In this document: positions 7,665-8,529 of the stretch, piece after piece
Position numbering within the stretch: position 1 is the stretch's first letter
How the letters are laid out: each line of letters begins with the position of its first letter
The notes under the pieces: model-generated
Told to the model about the DNA's origin: nothing
Database searches by the model: none
What the model saw: the letters and a program-made list of their open reading frames with translations, nothing else
Position numbers and translations under genes: made by a program
Source: an uncultured Clostridia bacterium
Lineage (GTDB): Bacteria > Bacillota > Clostridia > Oscillospirales > Ruminococcaceae
Direction: 5' to 3'
NCBI GenBank assembly: GCA_946183095.1
Contig: CAMHBE010000065.1
Coordinates: forward strand, 1 to 8,529
DNA length: 8,529 nucleotides

Positions 7665-7677
7665 GGTAATGTTTACC
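7665..7677. promoter_or_regulatory. 13-base palindrome in the pap leader, possible operator
   Basis: GGTAA-TGT-TTACC is a perfect inverted repeat between the pap transcription start (near 7683) and its ribosome binding site. An overlapping AATGTT/AACATT inverted repeat spans about 7668-7692 and reaches the -10 box. The position suits a repressor site, but I do not recognise a regulator for it. Confidence 0.3.
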
Positions 7678-7689
7678 GTATTTATTAAC

Positions 7690-7718
7690 ATTATACACCT
7701 ATTTTTGTCTGTTGTCAA
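7690..7718 (-). promoter_or_regulatory. perfect consensus sigma-A promoter for pap
   Basis: On the minus strand TTGACA (7713-7718) and TATAAT (7690-7695) are separated by exactly 17 bases. Transcription should start near 7683, giving a leader of about 40 bases before the pap ATG at 7642. Its -35 box lies 23 bases from that of the divergent promoter. Confidence 0.9.
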
Positions 7719-7741
7719 CAGCGCGAAGAGAATTAGTGCAA

Positions 7742-7770
7742 TTGACAAATATTACAATTTTTTGTATAAT
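7742..7770 (+). promoter_or_regulatory. perfect consensus sigma-A promoter for the rightmost gene
   Basis: TTGACA (7742-7747) and TATAAT (7765-7770) are separated by exactly 17 A/T-rich bases. The expected start near 7777 gives an unusually long leader of about 198 bases before the ATG at 7975. The leader contains the palindrome at 7791-7802 and the long inverted repeat at 7856-7935. Confidence 0.88.
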
Positions 7771-7790
7771 ATTTGTGCAGTTATAACGAA

Positions 7791-7802
7791 TTTTCGCGAA
7801 AA
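7791..7802. promoter_or_regulatory. 12-base perfect palindrome just downstream of the + promoter
   Basis: TTTTCGCGAAAA is a perfect self-complementary sequence about 14 bases after the predicted transcription start. Its placement would fit a roadblock-type operator, but A/T-rich flanks make chance occurrence possible and no cognate regulator is identified. Confidence 0.25.
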
Positions 7803-7855
7803 ATGCAAATTTCTGCAAAAAACACGTCACCTTTTTGTTCGCAAAAACGTTATTA

Positions 7856-7935
7856 TATAGGCAATACCGCACAAAGCGCGGCTGACGCCTTTGCACGCAT
7901 CTTGCTTGCACAATCTTTGTGCGGTATAGCCTATA
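7856..7935. repeat. long inverted repeat in the leader, MITE-like element or attenuator hairpin
   Basis: The left arm 7856-7876 (TATAGGC, A, ATACCGCACAAAG) pairs with the right arm 7915-7935 (CTTTGTGCGGTAT, A, GCCTATA). This makes 20 base pairs interrupted by one A-A mismatch, around a 38-base centre. The arms begin and end with TA, which fits a small transposon-derived element flanked by a TA target duplication (TAGGC to GCCTA, 76 bases). It encodes no protein. Its position, downstream of the promoter and 39 bases before the start codon, means it would fold in the transcript. No T-run follows, so it is not a standard terminator. Confidence 0.7.
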
Positions 7936-7974
7936 GAGGGACAAGTTCCCAGGAAAAGGAAAGGACGAATAAAG

Positions 7975-8529
7975 ATGAAACTCAAAAGATCTTTCGCGGC
8001 AATACTCGCTGCTGCAATGCTTATAAGCTCTGCCGCGGTCAACTCGGAAGCGGTATTCTTTTATCCCGAATATGTTGTAGACGAATTTCCTTCCGATGTA
8101 AACAACGATGAAGAGTGGGAGGAATATGATTTAAACCTGCACCCGAACGGCGGACCGTCAATGCACGTTTTCAGATACAACAGCGACGATTTCAGGAACT
8201 GTTCCGACAAGGTCGTTAAATTGTCATATACATATTATACAGGAAAATGGGTGACAAAACAGATCCCTAATGCACCGGAAGGAATGACAAGACAAGCAAG
8301 GGAGACGGCATACGGCGGTATAGGTACCCCACTGGAAGACCCGGAATTGGAATTTATCATTTATATGAAAGATCACCGCACATACAGCAAGATATATAAT
8401 ATAAATGAAAAAATGGTCTATACGATAAAAGATATCGTTGAAGCGTGCGGCGTTGAAGACCCCGAGAACATTGCAGTCGTCGGCATTGAGCTTTGGTCGT
8501 GGAGTTTCGGTTTTGCCGGCGCTGAGGTA
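7975..8529 (+). CDS. secreted protein of unknown function, 3' end outside the window
   Basis: The frame is open from ATG 7975 to the last base (185 residues, no stop). It starts with a clear secretion signal: KLKR, then a hydrophobic Ala/Leu/Ile stretch (about 6-20), with likely cleavage around residues 20-26 after small residues; no lipobox Cys is present. The mature part is acidic and aromatic-rich (EEWEEYD, YTYYTGKW) and its later part alternates polar and hydrophobic residues as in beta-sandwich proteins, ending in VVGIELWSWSFGFAG. This resembles binding-module strands, but I cannot assign a family. AAAGGA (7960-7965) lies nine bases before the start. The context is a perfect promoter and a long structured leader, suggesting high or regulated expression. 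Confidence 0.8.
   Translation, partial: MKLKRSFAAILAAAMLISSAAVNSEAVFFYPEYVVDEFPSDVNNDEEWEEYDLNLHPNGGPSMHVFRYNSDDFRNCSDKVVKLSYTYYTGKWVTKQIPNAPEGMTRQARETAYGGIGTPLEDPELEFIIYMKDHRTYSKIYNINEKMVYTIKDIVEACGVEDPENIAVVGIELWSWSFGFAGAEV

Noticed and set aside
7773..8111. 112-residue plus-strand frame over the leader and start of the secreted-protein gene
   Set aside because: It runs through the inverted repeat and overlaps the signal-peptide frame, which has the better ribosome binding site and composition.
1..8529. CRISPR array, defence cassette, phage or transposase genes
   Set aside because: No regularly spaced repeats and no cas, nuclease, integrase or transposase motifs are visible in any gene of the window.

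Overview
The window looks like chromosomal DNA of a Gram-positive Clostridia bacterium, most likely a Ruminococcus/Oscillospiraceae-type gut or rumen commensal. This is inferred from strong GGAG-type ribosome binding sites, several near-perfect sigma-A promoters, a lipoprotein with a Thr/Ala/Pro-rich linker, and a mix of secreted or glycan-active proteins with ordinary housekeeping genes. No taxonomic marker gene is present, so the genus is not certain.

Layout, left to right. (1) Bases 13-2415 (+) encode a family GH59 galactocerebrosidase-like glycosidase with an extra C-terminal beta-sandwich module; its frame is open to the left edge. (2) It converges on a minus-strand azlC-azlD pair (2558-3585), the two subunits of a branched-chain amino-acid exporter, translationally coupled by a 4-base ATGA overlap; azlC probably starts at a TTG. 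(3) The 3586-3811 gap holds divergent promoters. From it runs (+) an SGNH/GDSL esterase-like lipoprotein (3812-5182), followed after 30 bases by an output-less two-domain response regulator (5213-5983), probably one operon ending at a hairpin at 5986-6015. (4) A GC-rich, multi-hairpin intergenic element (6041-6134) separates this from a minus-strand two-domain PPK2, polyphosphate:AMP phosphotransferase (6137-7642). (5) A 332-base gap (7643-7974) carries two back-to-back perfect consensus promoters, one for the phosphotransferase and one for the rightmost gene, plus a long inverted repeat (7856-7935) in the leader of the latter. (6) A gene for a secreted protein of unknown function begins at 7975 and runs off the right edge.

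Functionally this is a mixed region: glycan-directed hydrolysis (GH59, SGNH esterase), amino-acid export, a stand-alone signalling protein and polyphosphate metabolism. I do not see a coherent new defence, mobile or biosynthetic system. The most interesting unexplained structures are the two palindromic intergenic elements (6041-6134 and 7856-7935), the bacterial GH59 with an added module, and the receiver-only protein coupled to a lipoprotein esterase.
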